NCBI GenBank assembly: GCA_963932465.1
Contig: OZ010792.1
Span: 511,237,100 to 511,301,099 of the forward strand
Direction: 5' to 3'
DNA: 64,000 bases
Origin: Maratus speciosus
Taxonomy: Eukaryota; Arthropoda; Arachnida; Araneae; Salticidae
Shown here: positions 1 through 10,983 of the stretch, in pieces
How the letters are laid out: every line of letters begins with the position of its first letter
Position numbering within the stretch: the first letter of the stretch is position 1
Translations under genes and position numbers: made by a program
The notes under the pieces: model-generated
What the model saw: the letters and a program-made list of their open reading frames with translations, nothing else
The model's database searches: none
Told to the model about the DNA's origin: nothing

Positions 1-1291
1 GTGTGCAAATATGCGTATTTGGCCGTTATTTTAGCAAAATAAAAGAAATTAATCTATGATTTCAAGATAAAACAGTCACCATTTTTTTGCACAAATACCA
101 AACTGTTTTGTTTTGTTTTTCCCGAGAGAAAACTTACGTATTGGTTATAGCGTGTGGAAAAGGAAGATGTGGATTACTTTCCTATCACAAAGGAGTTCTT
201 AAGGCTGTTCTTAACTGCTCTGCTCAACAAGCGCAAAACGTTTTTACATATTTACAAATTCATTTTTTAACGGAAAGGTATAAAATTGGAAAGCCTAGCC
301 ATGGAAGCAATTTGGAATTGAACTGTTTTTTCCAATTTTTGATCAATCAATTACCTATTGAGTTATCAGCGAATTCAATCACATGACAAACCCGTTTTTC
401 GCCCACTCTTGAATGCTCTTTCTCCCTTCACGCGGAAATTCGGTTCAAAACGCCTACTTTGACACAATTTTCTGAAATATCTATTGCGTTTGCGAAAAAA
501 AGGAAAAAACAGCTCGATGACATAGTTTCTGAACAACAACACCAGCTAGTTTCATGCATTTTCGAACAAAAATAAATTAAAACTTATGTCAGAAAGTTGC
601 CCTTTTTGATTTGAGAACACCCTTAAATGAAAATAAAATTCAAATCAAGAGTCCAGTCGCATCCAAACTGAAGAAAAAGTCTAGAAAAATATTCAGGCGA
701 ATCCCAAAGCTTTGAAAGACTCGTTTGAACATTATTTTGCAACAGCTCAAGAACTGAATGACTTTAAATGAGCACTGGATGTGTTTTGTTTTAACAGAAA
801 AGCCCCCACCTTAAAATCGGCGAATTGCGATATCCTCAGTAATTTGACATCACACAGGGGGCTAAAATCGCGTTTGAAAATAAAATGCAGCAGAATTTTG
901 TTATCATTTGGCGCATAAATTCAAAGTCTTGTCTGAGAAAGCAAAATTTGTTTTGCTTATTCTTTCAACGGCATATAATATCTGTGAAACAGGATTGTCC
1001 ACTGACACGTGCACCAAAGCGTAATACTGAAGTTGCTTAAATGCACAACCAGGCAATGTCCTGCAATTATCATCAATTAAACCGTATACCATAAAATTGT
1101 TCAAAACAATGGAATTACAGGTTTCACATAAATGTTTATACGTTGTCATTCATCACAGTAACAAAGCAATATTAATTGTAAGGCAAGTGCTTTGATTTAT
1201 TGAATTTTGGAGACATTTTATGCATGGTCAAATTTTTGCTATGTCATCTGTATTGGTAGTAATTGATAATAAACTAAGTATTAAGGTGAAT
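1..1291. other. AT-rich stretch without a recognised gene
   Basis: I see no gene, RNA or repeat here that I can name. Two short open frames exist, at 87-386 (plus) and 904-1149 (minus). Neither has a recognisable domain, splice signals that make sense, or a related copy elsewhere in the window. The minus-strand frame is slightly richer in Cys and hydrophobic residues than random AT-rich frames, so a decayed exon or transposon fragment cannot be excluded. Confidence 0.5.
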
Positions 1292-1330
1292 CCATGCAAT
1301 GAAATTATGAAGCATAATTTCATTGCATGG
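1292..1330. repeat. perfect 17-bp hairpin
   Basis: The arms are CCATGCAATGAAATTAT and its exact reverse complement, separated by 5 nt. This is a short perfect inverted repeat with no terminal signature. It could be a MITE remnant or a chance cruciform. Function unknown. Confidence 0.75.
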
Positions 1331-1566
1331 ATAATATACAAATTATATTTGCCAGGTACTTCCCTATTACATTAAAGGCAATGGCAGTTTTTCAACATTC
1401 CTAAACAAAATAAAGAAACATACTACTCCTACATGTAATTGTCGTAACAAAATTGAAGATGCTTTTCATTACATTTTTGGTGAATTTCTCACCCTGAAAT
1501 ATAAGTTTAAATTTAATAGAAATAAAACAGTTATGTTGCGTAATAGATTACCATGGATAATAGATT

Positions 1567-1950
1567 ATGTTGGATGATTTATATCGTTGGACGACCGGAA
1601 GGACATATTAACCTCCTTACCACCGCGAACTGATATATCCGTTCATTAAGGTGTAGGTTTCACAGCAACACAAGCATTATTTAAATTAATATATTTCTGC
1701 AGATATAAAGCAGTTTTAAATAATTGAATAATAAATAGCGCCCTGAAAGATTATATTCCTATACGTAAGATTTATTTCTGTTGTTGGAATATTATATATA
1801 TTTTTTTAATTATACAGAAAACAACATTACAATTTTTCCCTTTTTCTGGGTAGTCAGGGAATTAGCAACGACATTATAAGTGTACAAACATTAAACTATA
1901 ACTAAAATACAAAAAATGAGATAAATGATTATAATAGCAAAAGAAAAATA
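1567..1950 (+). repeat. interspersed repeat, copy with extra 254-bp block
   Basis: Blocks 1567-1612 and 1867-1950 match 6134-6180 and 6181-6270, which lie directly next to each other in the second copy. The first copy therefore carries about 254 extra bases (1613-1866) between ATTAAC and AACGAC. The right edge of the extra block reads ATTAGC, so the block is bounded by an imperfect 6-bp repeat (ATTAAC/ATTAGC). That suits an insertion in this copy better than a deletion in the other. The inserted DNA has no recognisable protein. Confidence 0.6.
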
Positions 1951-3200
1951 AATAATAATAATAATAATGCGAAAAATGTAATTAATAAAATCTGTAATTA
2001 CGTTTTTGCTTCTTCGACACAATAAGTAACTATAAGCTATATTTAGATATTTAGGGTAGGGGATTGTAATAGGAGGGTTGATTGACCGAGAGTGTCGTTT
2101 GGAGTGATCGGATAATCGAAAACCTATTGTATTTGCAAATCGAAAAAAATATTTTTGTTTTCATTTATTAATTAACTGTAAAGTATAATTTGACATTTAA
2201 CCAACAGAAATTATTATTATTATGTGGATTATATGTAATGTAATTCTATATCAACACTTTCGGGTCACCCCCCCCCCCCCCAAAAAAAAAAGGGACACTG
2301 TAGATGCGCCCCTGGTACACAAACACATTCAGCGGAGAAAAGTAATATGTGAACATTTTTCTTCTAGTTTTGAAATTATTCAATTCCTACTATTAATTCA
2401 CACTCCCCCTATATTTATTTATATATCGTGGTCAAATTTTCAATCGTTAATAAAATACTTATTATTCATCCTATCAAGTTGAAATAATTTTTTTTAAACT
2501 TTTACTGGATGACAATTGTTGTTAATACAGATTTTTCAAATATTAATTCATTAATTAAATTTTAATTAATTAATTTTAGTTATGTATGGGAGACAAAATG
2601 GCGGCCATTGGTTATTGAACAGCATTTAATGCATCTTCATATCTATAAGGGGGTTATAGGGGGGCACCCTGTTCTGTCGCCAAATACCGCCAAGTTTGTC
2701 GCCAACTTGGTGATATATCGCCAAATTTGGCAACCAAAATGAGTCGCCAAAAGGGATGCCAACTTGGTGATATCTCTAATATTTCGCCAAATTCCCATAG
2801 ACTTCCATTGTAAACCTACTTGCTTATAGAAAATCAACAAATTGAGATATTTTAATGCAACAAAAACTAATATTAGCTTAAGAGATTATATTAAATTTTT
2901 CTTTGATAACCTAAGTAGGAATTGACTTTAAAAACAAAATTTTATATTACTTGTTTATAAAATTCAGTTTAAACAATTCTCGCAAAATGTATTTGAACAG
3001 CGCGTGCATTGGGATTAACATAGCTTTCGGATTCGTAGAATGAGAATCCCTGGTTAAAACTTTGTTTTAAATAGGAAAGGTTTTGGCATAAAATAGATTT
3101 TCATGAGTTTTCATGCAAATATTTATTTATTTATTTATTTAGTGTTATGTATATATATATAAAATAATTGTATCTGTTTATGCATGAAAGAGATGTCTTT
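1951..3200. other. AT-rich stretch with simple repeats
   Basis: It contains an AAT microsatellite (about 1950-1970), a C-run followed by an A-run (2267-2292), and short repeated motifs CGCCAA and GCCAACTTGGTGATAT (two direct copies, about 2701-2717 and 2757-2773). A TTTA microsatellite followed by an AT run lies at about 3119-3160. No coding potential that I would defend. Confidence 0.5.
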
Positions 3201-3206
3201 TCTTTT

Positions 3207-3780
3207 AGCTCACAGGCTATCAAAGCCTGAGAGCTAATGTGCCTGCAGGTTCGGTATGTACGTATGTATGTATTGTATGTACGTAACTCTTGATAGATTT
3301 GCTTCATTTTTTTTTTCTGGCTTCATTCTGATAAGGCGCTTCCCTGATTAGTTTTGGGAGTTCACTGATTAAGTATAAAGGGGGAAAGCTACTAATACCC
3401 CTTAATTTAGATAAATGGGTTTTTCTATCCGATTTGCTTCAAATTTAGTATACAGGTTTATTCTGATAAGGCGCTTCCCTGGTTAGTTTTGAGAGTTCAT
3501 TGCTTAAGTATAAAAGGGGAAAGCTACTAATACCCCCTTAATTTAGATAAATGGGTTTTTCTATCCGATTTGCTTCAAATTTGGTATACCGGTTTATTCT
3601 GATAAGGCACTACCCTGATGAGATTTGGAGGTTCATTGGCTAAGAATACAGATCGGAAACAGAGGGGTGACTACTAATACTCTTTTAATTTTTTTTCGAG
3701 GGGCATTGTTCTTTGAAATAAGAGTATAATATACAATTAGTGTGAATAGCCTGTGAGCTCAATGCCATCAGTTTAACTGG
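3207..3780 (+). mobile_element. Helentron-like non-autonomous element, family H2, copy 1
   Basis: The ends are inverted: AGCTCACAGGCTA at 3207-3219 and TAGCCTGTGAGCT at 3747-3759. The left end itself folds into a hairpin (AGCTCACAGGCT / AGCCTGAGAGCT). Next to the hairpin is a GTATGTAC-type simple repeat, followed by about three tandem monomers of roughly 136 bp (each with ATTTAGATAAATGGG and a G-run). Copies at 41703-43308 and, inverted, 43815-45100 share the sequence up to TTTAACTGG at 3780. Subterminal inverted repeats, one terminal hairpin, a simple repeat and a monomer array are the layout known for Helentron-associated elements (DINE/HINE type). That class is inferred; no helicase or RCR protein is present. 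Confidence 0.6.
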
Positions 3781-4160
3781 ACACTTTTCATTTTATTTTA
3801 AAGTAAATTCTTTAAAACCGTTCTGAGTTTTTAAAATTGTTCTCGTTTTTCTATAGTATTGAAAATTTAAAGATACAAGTCAAACAAGACTAGTGTGATC
3901 AAAATTCATTTTAGCAAAAGACTGCAGAAACATGATAAAATCAGAAGGGAAAAAATCCATTTATTAACAGTGTACAGTTATGTTAGTTAAACATTACTGT
4001 TTCGTGTTCAGTACTCAAGTCGTCATTCTAAGAACTATCGGAAATTATTTCTATAAATAAAACAATAAGAACAGAAGTGACAATAAGAAACTATATTAAG
4101 TGAAGAAAATCATAGGAAAGAATGCAGTTTGAAAAAGAACTTATCGGTAATACAGCAAGA
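3781..4160. other. AT-rich spacer
   Basis: I see nothing identifiable here beyond AT-rich sequence between two repeats. Confidence 0.4.
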
Positions 4161-4163
4161 GAC

Positions 4164-4545
4164 GGCTGCAGAGACTATCACGTCATCGAGTTGACGGCTG
4201 AAATTTCAGGATTATGCAGAACTCAATTAGCATATTAAAATGCAACTGGTCTGCCAAGTCGTATCTTAGTGGAAACCATCTTTAGATCCGATTTTAGCGG
4301 TTGATTGGCAGGTTTGTTATTGTGATTTCCTGCATTCAAAGGTAATGAAAACATGGAGGACTGGGAGCAGAAAAACACAATGGTAAACAAACCAGTCAAC
4401 CACTAAAATTGGGTTTGCAGGTGTTTTCCACCAAGATATGACTTGGCAGACCAGTTGCATTTTAATATGCGAATCGAGTTTTAAAGAATCCTTGAATTTC
4501 AGCCGTGAACTCGATGAGATTATGGTTTGTGCAGACGCCTCCTTT
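4164..4545. repeat. inverted-repeat element, about 150-bp arms
   Basis: The arms at about 4164-4318 and 4390-4545 are reverse complements with moderate divergence. Landmarks are TCATCGAGTT, GCATATTAAAATGCAACTGG and TCTGCCAAGTC, each present in both arms. A related short copy lies at 53117-53228. The arrangement is either a fold-back MITE or two opposed copies of a smaller MITE. The open frame across the right arm (4317-4550) is incidental. Confidence 0.6.
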
Positions 4546-4820
4546 AGCATTTTTGGAGAAAGTATTATTCACTTTCGAAAATAATTTTTTTTTTTTTCAT
4601 TCGGCTCTGAGGACCAAAGTACAATTTGGAGATTATAAAAAAAACTACTTCCTTGCAACTGTTAAAATGCGATTCCAAGCATGAAACATAGTGGTAAAAG
4701 TATTTTAGTTTGAAACTCCACGGCTTGGACTGGGAATGGTAAACTAACAATAATTGATGAAATTCTTAATGCTAGAATGTGTATTTACAGGGCTCGACAA
4801 TGCAGTCGCCACTGGTTTTT

Positions 4821-5194
4821 AGGTGCGTTCGTAATTATATAAATACGTAGCACTTATAGTTGTCGTTCGGTCCGTCTGTCTGTCCGCATATAACAGAGCA
4901 AAAACTACCCAACCGAATGGTCTGAAATTTTACATATACAATTATTGCAAAATTTTGTCGAGTCATTTCAAATTTTATGGAAATCGGATGATAGTTTAAT
5001 TACAGGGCAGTCAAAAGTACTCCGTTACATTACGGCCAATGGGAAAAAAATTATTTCAAGTGCATTTTAATGATGTTACAGCCTTTCGAACAGAATGAAA
5101 TTGATATGCACTTATGAAGTGCACTAAAATATACATTGAGTACAATATGCGGTGCAAAAATATTTATAAAACTAGTTATAGTACGAACGCACCT
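4821..5194 (+). mobile_element. Helentron-like element, family H4, copy 1
   Basis: Inverted ends AGGTGCGTTCGTA (4821-4833) and TACGAACGCACCT (5182-5194). The left end can fold onto TACGTAGCACT about 10 nt further in, giving an imperfect terminal hairpin. A GTCCGTCTGTCTGTCC simple repeat follows the hairpin, then a monomer with AACTACCCAACCGAATGG. A second copy at 50831-51362 repeats part of the monomer. Homology with that copy continues to about 5233, so the true edge may lie outside the inverted ends. Same layout as families H1-H3 here. Confidence 0.55.
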
Positions 5195-5339
5195 CATTTG
5201 CCACGTTTTACATGCAATTTCCAACTTGTTTAATCTGGCGGGGGTTTTATTTATTTATTTATTTACTTATTTATTTGAAAAAAATTGACCTGAGAAATTA
5301 CCACAAACAGCATTTAGAATAGTTACCGGAAGTTCTTTC

Positions 5340-5930
5340 AGTTTTAGAAAGAAATTGTCAAAAAATCGCCGCGAAACGCAGATAAAAATCCCGGAAAAAA
5401 TTCCGGAAAATTTAAAAAATCGCAGCGAACAAGATTTACGATAGAAACCTGATTCCTCTTAAAATGTTAAAAAATTGTCCCAGAACGCAAAAACTTGTTA
5501 AAATTAACAAAATCGCAGGAGACAAAATTTACTGTGCTGCGTTAAAAAGTTGAAACTGGATTCTTTTTACGAACGTTAAAAAACTGCCGCGAAACACGAA
5601 TTAAAAAGCTACAACTCGCACAAAAATCGCTAAATATTCAAAAATCGCAGAAGACAAAAATGAATTATATTCGGATAAACGACTGAAACAGTGTTCCTTC
5701 AACTAATATTGAAAAGTCACATCGAAACGCCAAAAGAAAACCGCGCTAAAAATTGCTAAAGCAGTGAATAAAATTTACTTTATTTAGCTAAAAAATTACA
5801 GCATGTTTCCTTTTAAAGAATGTTAAAAAATCCCCGTGAAACACGGAAAAAAGGTTAAAATCGCAAAAGAATTAAATTAAAAAATACGGTATTATTCTGC
5901 TTGTGGTTATTTTTTCTCAATTAATTCATA
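5340..5930. repeat. degenerate ~115-bp tandem array (family T115)
   Basis: Diverged monomers share phrases such as AAAATCGC, GCCGCGAAAC, GATTGAAAC and TTCCTTTTACGAA. The same family recurs at 36050-36250, 57515-57860, 58290-58600 and, inverted, about 59140-59360. The monomers are too diverged to give an exact period by eye. Confidence 0.55.
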
Positions 5931-6133
5931 AAAAAAAACTTTTGTGCTTTTTGAAAATTAATGATGGGGGGCGTATTTTTTACTGGCGACTAGAATTTTT
6001 TACTGGCTACCACATTTCATCAAATTTGTAAAGCCCTCTATATTTACATGTTGCAAGATAATTTGATTGAAAATGTATGGAATCTAGAAATGAGAGACAA
6101 CTTTTGGTTCCAATATGTTGGATGATTATGCAA

Positions 6134-6270
6134 TATGTTGGATGATTGATATCGTTGGACAAGCGGAAGGACATATTAACAACGACATTATAAGTGTATA
6201 CAAATATTAAATTATAATTAAAATACATAAAATAAGATAAATGATTATAATAGTAAAAGTAAAATAAATA
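6134..6270 (+). repeat. second copy of the 1.57-kb repeat, uninterrupted
   Basis: Matches 1567-1612 joined directly to 1867-1950. It serves as the empty-site version of that repeat: ATTAAC runs straight into AACGAC at 6180/6181. Confidence 0.6.
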
Positions 6271-6674
6271 ACTAGTAAACAGGAATTCTGCTTTTTCAGA
6301 ATTTAGTTTCGCCCCTCGATGAAAAAAAAAAATATGTGTATATAAATATAGATAGTACAAAACATATTTCAGCTTTAAGATTTAAAACACACGCTTTTAT
6401 TTTATATAAAATGATGTCATCCGCTGAAGAATTCCTCATTTACCATCCACTCTTAAACAACATGTACAGTAAAGTACGCATATGATGTCAGTGTCGTTGA
6501 ATAATACACAAATCCAAAAAAAGATTGATGTCGTCATTCAAGAAACTCGACGAAAAAAATCGGCTATCTTATTATTCATATGCCTTCCTTTGTTTGCAAT
6601 GTTAATATAGATACTTAAAATTAAATTTAGTTTATAATAGCTCCATGCTTTATCAGAAATCATTCATTTATATT
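6271..6674. other. AT-rich spacer
   Basis: Nothing recognised. The minus-strand open frame 6007-6360 is composed mainly of Tyr, Phe, Asn and Ile codons, as expected from AT-rich noncoding DNA. Confidence 0.45.
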
Positions 6675-8745
6675 TTTTCGAAATGCTGACGAAAATTCGA
6701 CTGAATCGAAACTCGACTGAAACTATCTGCATTCCAAAAATCTGTTTTTTTCCTTCGGTAATTTTTAAGATGACTCATTGATTTGTGCTGTATCGGCTCA
6801 AATGAGAAACTCTTTATTTACTGCTATGAACTTCACTGTTTATAATTATCTGTCCTGGCTGACTCAAGACGTGAGTACAAATTATAAAGCAAACAATGCA
6901 TATATGACAAAACTTTGAAGACTCTTTTCACGTGATCATTAAAAGCTGCAGACTTAATAGTAATAGAAAATTTTTAGTTTGAAACCGCAGAAGTGTTTCG
7001 AATACTCTTTAAGAAAGTTCTAGTATAACAGACTAACATTTACAAAAACCCTTATAAAAGATAAATCGAGGTATGTATCCCTAAAACATTTTTTAATTAC
7101 ATGAAATTCGTATACCGTAGCCTCCCGCTTAACCGGCCTAAACGGGACCGAGGGTTAGTCGGTTAAGAGGATAACCGATTAAACTGGAGACGTAAAAACA
7201 TTTAAATAAGTAACTGCATATTTAATTAACTAAATAGGTAGGATGCATTTAGTTTTTTAATTTGTGCAGTTTTTAAAAAGTACATATTTTTTATATTTTG
7301 TGAAATGAATATTAGTTGTAATTAACTGAAGTGATATAAAAATTATCACTAGTAACAAATAATGGACAATATTTAATACAAATTGAATTGTCGAAAATCT
7401 TGTTACATACCTTTATAAGAAGTTGAAATTATTCTACATTATGTAAATTTGAGTTAATTAACCATAAAGAAATGAGAACCGAAATTTTCCTTTCTGAATT
7501 TTGCCAGACGTTGGGATAAAAAGTCGGCCGCTTAAAGCGGAGCGCCGGTTAAGAGGAAGGCTACAGTAATTAGAAAATCATTCTGTGCCGTAGATGAGTT
7601 AGTTGCATTTTATTTTATATAAAAATAAAAAGTTTTGGTCAGAGGCACACAGAACCAACTTGGACCACGCGTTTAATTAACTAATTATTCTGTATATTTA
7701 TGTACGTATTAATTACTTTTTAAAAAAATTGAACATTTTCGTTTACGGTCTCAGCCAAAAATAGGAAGATTACCGAAATCCGGATTCGGTTTCGGTCGTA
7801 AGAATCTGTTTCGGTCGATCGGTACTTAAAACATCTCCCTAATCATCACATCTTAATTCAAATAATAATTTAACGTCATTTTATGGTTTAAAAAGTTATT
7901 AAAGAGAAAAATTCTAGTAAATATGAATGTCGAAACATTCTTTTGAAAAATTGTCAAAAGAGATTCAGAGTTAACAACAATAAAAAATAAGTTTTTTTAA
8001 TGCTATAGAACTACAATCATTATAAACAATAAATGTATTATAATTAAGGATTGACCGAAACAGGTTTTTAGGACCGAAAACGAATTTCGGTAATCTTCCT
8101 ATTTTCGGCCGGAAACGAAAATAAAAATGACCAAACAAAATTTTAAGTTATTAATACGTAAATAAATATACATAATTATTAATTCATTATACATAACTAT
8201 ACGTAAGGCCCAAGTCGGCTCTCTGTACCTTTGACTAAAACTTTTTATTTTCCTATAAAATAAAATGTAATTAATTCATCAACAACACAGAATGGTTGTC
8301 TAATTATACGAATTTCAACTGATTAAAAAATGTTTTAGATATACATATCTCGATTTATCTTTTATAACGATTTTTGTAAATGATCATCTGAAAAACTAGA
8401 ACTTTCTAAAAGAGCATTCGAAACGCTTCTGCGATTTCAAACTAAAAAAATTCTATTATTTTTAAGTCTGCAGCTTTTAATGCGCACGTGAAAATAGTCT
8501 TCAAAGTTTTGTCATATAGGCGTTATTTGCTTTATAATTTGCACTCACGTCTTGAGTCAGTCATGACTGACAATTATAAACAGTGAAGTTCATAGCAATT
8601 AAATAGAGTGTCTCATTCGAGACGATACAGCTCAAATCAATGAGACATGTTGAAAATTTCCGAAGGAAGAAACAAGATTTTCGGAATGCAGATAGCTTCG
8701 GTTGAGTTTCGGTTCGGTCGAATTTTTGGCAGCATTTTCGAATTT
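6675..8745. repeat. 2-kb fold-back with ~0.7-kb arms
   Basis: The left arm (about 6675-7113 plus 7569-7828) and right arm (about 8048-8745) are reverse complements at moderate divergence. Shared landmarks include GGAATGCAGATAG, TCACGTGATCATTAAAAGC (diverged) and TAGGAAGATTACCGAAAT. The spacer is about 220 bp. The left arm is interrupted by a pogo-like MITE that is absent from the right arm. The inner and outer arm ends are rich in TTTCGGTC motifs. No protein is present and the superfamily is unknown. Confidence 0.65.
7115..7566. mobile_element. pogo/Tigger-like MITE in the left fold-back arm
   Basis: The ends are inverted: CCGTAGCCTCCCGCTTAACC and its partner GGTTAAGAGGAAGGCTACAG. TA flanks both sides. 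The uninterrupted right arm reads (complemented) GAAATTCGTATAATTAG, whereas the left arm reads GAAATTCGTATA, then the element, then TAATTAG, so the TA was duplicated on insertion. TIRs with CGGTTAAGAGG/AACCGG phrases are typical of pogo/Tigger-type elements. No transposase is present. Confidence 0.75.
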
Positions 8746-8857
8746 TCTGCGAATTTTTTGCGAAAACACAAACGAATTTTCTGCGAATCTCAGGTTTTGA
8801 GCCGAAAGCGAAAGACGATTTTTCGGTCGAACTGTAATTATAATAAATAGTATTATA

Positions 8858-9727
8858 CAGTCGGAACTCTATTTAACGAAGTCGCTGAATCCCGAAAAAA
8901 AGTTCGTTATATGGAAAATTCGTTAAATAGAGAGTCACCTTTTAAAATACTTTAAACTACGTAAAATACATTTTAAGTCCATATAAGCACTAAATATAAT
9001 TAAAAAAGTAATTAATCACACTTATTTTATAAATTATATCTATTTGTTTTACTTATTTTACCCATCGAAAAGAAATCTGCAAGGGAAATAAGAATGAAAC
9101 AAAACATTGTCTGGAAATACATTGTATTTTCAGTTAAAAAAATAATTTTACATTAAAATCACGATTTTTTATTATGGTTGATATGTTTGGAGGAATATCA
9201 AATTTTAAAGCAGTATTCTTTTTCTTCATGATTTTATCCACCTCATCAATAATAATTTTTTTTCTTTGATGCTCAAGCACTTTCGCTTTGATATTTTCGA
9301 GCTACAAGAACAGAAATTACCAACACGATTGATCATGATCAACAATCTAGAAAACGGGAAACTATAGTTTAAGGACACGGGGCAGCTCCATTAAGGGTTA
9401 AAAGGGGATATTGAAAGTTTGCTCTTCTTTTGGATGGAAAGCAAAGAATCACAACGATTTTACTGCTCTCGGTGAGTTAGGTGCCTGGTAAGACCTGTTC
9501 ATGGTCATTGATCATCATAAAATGTGTTAAAAAGAAGAATAAGTTTCAAATGTCCAGTAATATTTTAAGAAATAGGGAGAAAAAAAAATTAGATACCAAG
9601 GAAAAGTTCGTTAAATAGAGAACACACTTCGCTATTTGGAGGTTATTTTACGAAGAAATTTGCAAAATGTTCTTGGTTCCAAGTAAAAGTTCGCAAAATA
9701 GAGGTTCGTTAAATAGAGGTCCGACTG
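8858..9727. mobile_element. TA-flanked TIR element (870 bp), Tc1/pogo type
   Basis: Terminal inverted repeat CAGTCGGAACTCTATTTAAC, with right end GTTAAATAGAGGTCCGACTG, is flanked by TA on both sides. Additional TTCGTTAAATAGAG blocks occur inside (near 8930, 9610 and 9705), probably subterminal transposase-binding repeats. No transposase frame is visible. Assigned to the IS630-Tc1-mariner group from TA and CAGTCGGA-type ends. Confidence 0.7.
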
Positions 9728-10291
9728 TAATTAAATATAAAATTTTATTTTTTCAAAAAATTACAGTTCTTTTTACGAATGTTCAAATACATCCCCCCCC
9801 CCCCCACACACACACACACAAAATTTGCTTTTTTATTATTTTAGACATTTCACGAAATATTAGCTTAATTTTTGTATTATTATTTGATTTGTGAATTAAT
9901 AGCTTTTTTTTTTCGAGAATGTACACCCAAATTGATAATCAATTACGAAATTACAAGAAAGTAAACTTTGTTCAAAAAAATTTTATGCGTATATGTTTCA
10001 GACTTGTAGATTTCATATTTTGATAAATAAATCTGAAAAAAAGAACAGTGAATAATTTATGATTAAAATGATTTCGTCAAAAAAAAAAGAAAACTGAATA
10101 AATAATTAAATATGAATTGCTAAACTGTTATAAAAACAAAAATATCGAGAAGAAAAAAAGTTTTGTAATAACACTTTCATCACATATAGGTGTTACCCTT
10201 TTAAACAGATACTGAACACTGATGACTTATGATAATGCATCAGAATGTAAACAAAACAGACACATCCTCGGCAAATAAAAAAATCACTTAC
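9728..10291. other. AT-rich spacer with a C-run/AC microsatellite
   Basis: Contains a C-run followed by an AC repeat (about 9787-9821) and poly-A tracts. Nothing else is recognised. Confidence 0.45.
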
Positions 10292-10434
10292 CTTAAGCGC
10301 TCGTCGCAGATACAACTGTCAAAATTGCCGCTGCTTCGAGATACCCAAAGACTCTGTCCTTGAGGTACACGCGAGTATATCAGGGCCGCTTTTCTTCGTT
10401 TCTCGTAGAGAACTGGTTCCCCCGGGAATCCTAG
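10292..10434 (-). other. weak candidate exon
   Basis: On the minus strand a 143-nt stretch is open in one frame (peptide begins LGFPGEPVLYEKRRK and ends CDERL). It is followed at once by a consensus donor, AAG|GTAAGT, and preceded by TATGTAG, a possible acceptor with a T-rich tract upstream. GC content is clearly higher than the surroundings. I recognise no domain and no neighbouring exon. It could be part of a host gene, a transposon exon, or chance. Confidence 0.3.
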
Positions 10435-10847
10435 CTACATATTAATGAGCAATTGCGAAAGGACTGATGTTCGTCAATGATTATTTATTTTTTCTTATTT
10501 AATAATTACTCAATATTTATTTTGAATTGAAAAGTGCCTAATTCCGCCCAGAAGCGGATAAGCTACCTGCAGGGCCCTTAGGCTAGACTTTTTTGGGGAA
10601 CCCTTCCTCTCCTGCAAAGCGATATATTTCAGTGTTTTTTGGCACTAAAAACGAAAGTGAGTATTTTTAGTGCAGATAAACATTGAAATCTCATAAAATT
10701 CAAAGTGTCATAATTCGGTAAGTTTTGATCGTACAAAAATGGGATCTTTTAAGTTTCTTTTCTAAATGTTGAACAATATTTCTGTAAATATCAGTTATTA
10801 GAACCCAGGGGTCGTATATAAAGTAAAATTTCATGTTTTAATATATA

Positions 10848-10948
10848 CAGGGTGATTCATAAATATCGAAACAATAGGCTATCTCCTTAAATATTGCCCC
10901 TAGGCACCAATTAGGAATTTCCAATTAGGAAATTTTCTCTTATCCCTT

Positions 10949-10983
<35 letters not shown>

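Larger units (their letters stand above)
4788..6038. mobile_element. non-autonomous hAT-type element (1.25 kb)
   Basis: The left end reads CAGGGCTCGACAA and the right end TTGTAAAGCCCTC. The flanks are TGTATTTA (4780-4787) and TATATTTA (6039-6046), an 8-bp duplication with one mismatch, as expected for hAT transposition. Subterminal motifs CAGTCGCCACTGG and ACTGGCGACTAG are inverted with respect to each other. The interior holds a Helentron-like repeat (4821-5194) and a degenerate array of roughly 115-bp monomers (about 5340-5930). No transposase frame survives. The hAT class is inferred from end sequence and duplication length. Confidence 0.6.
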
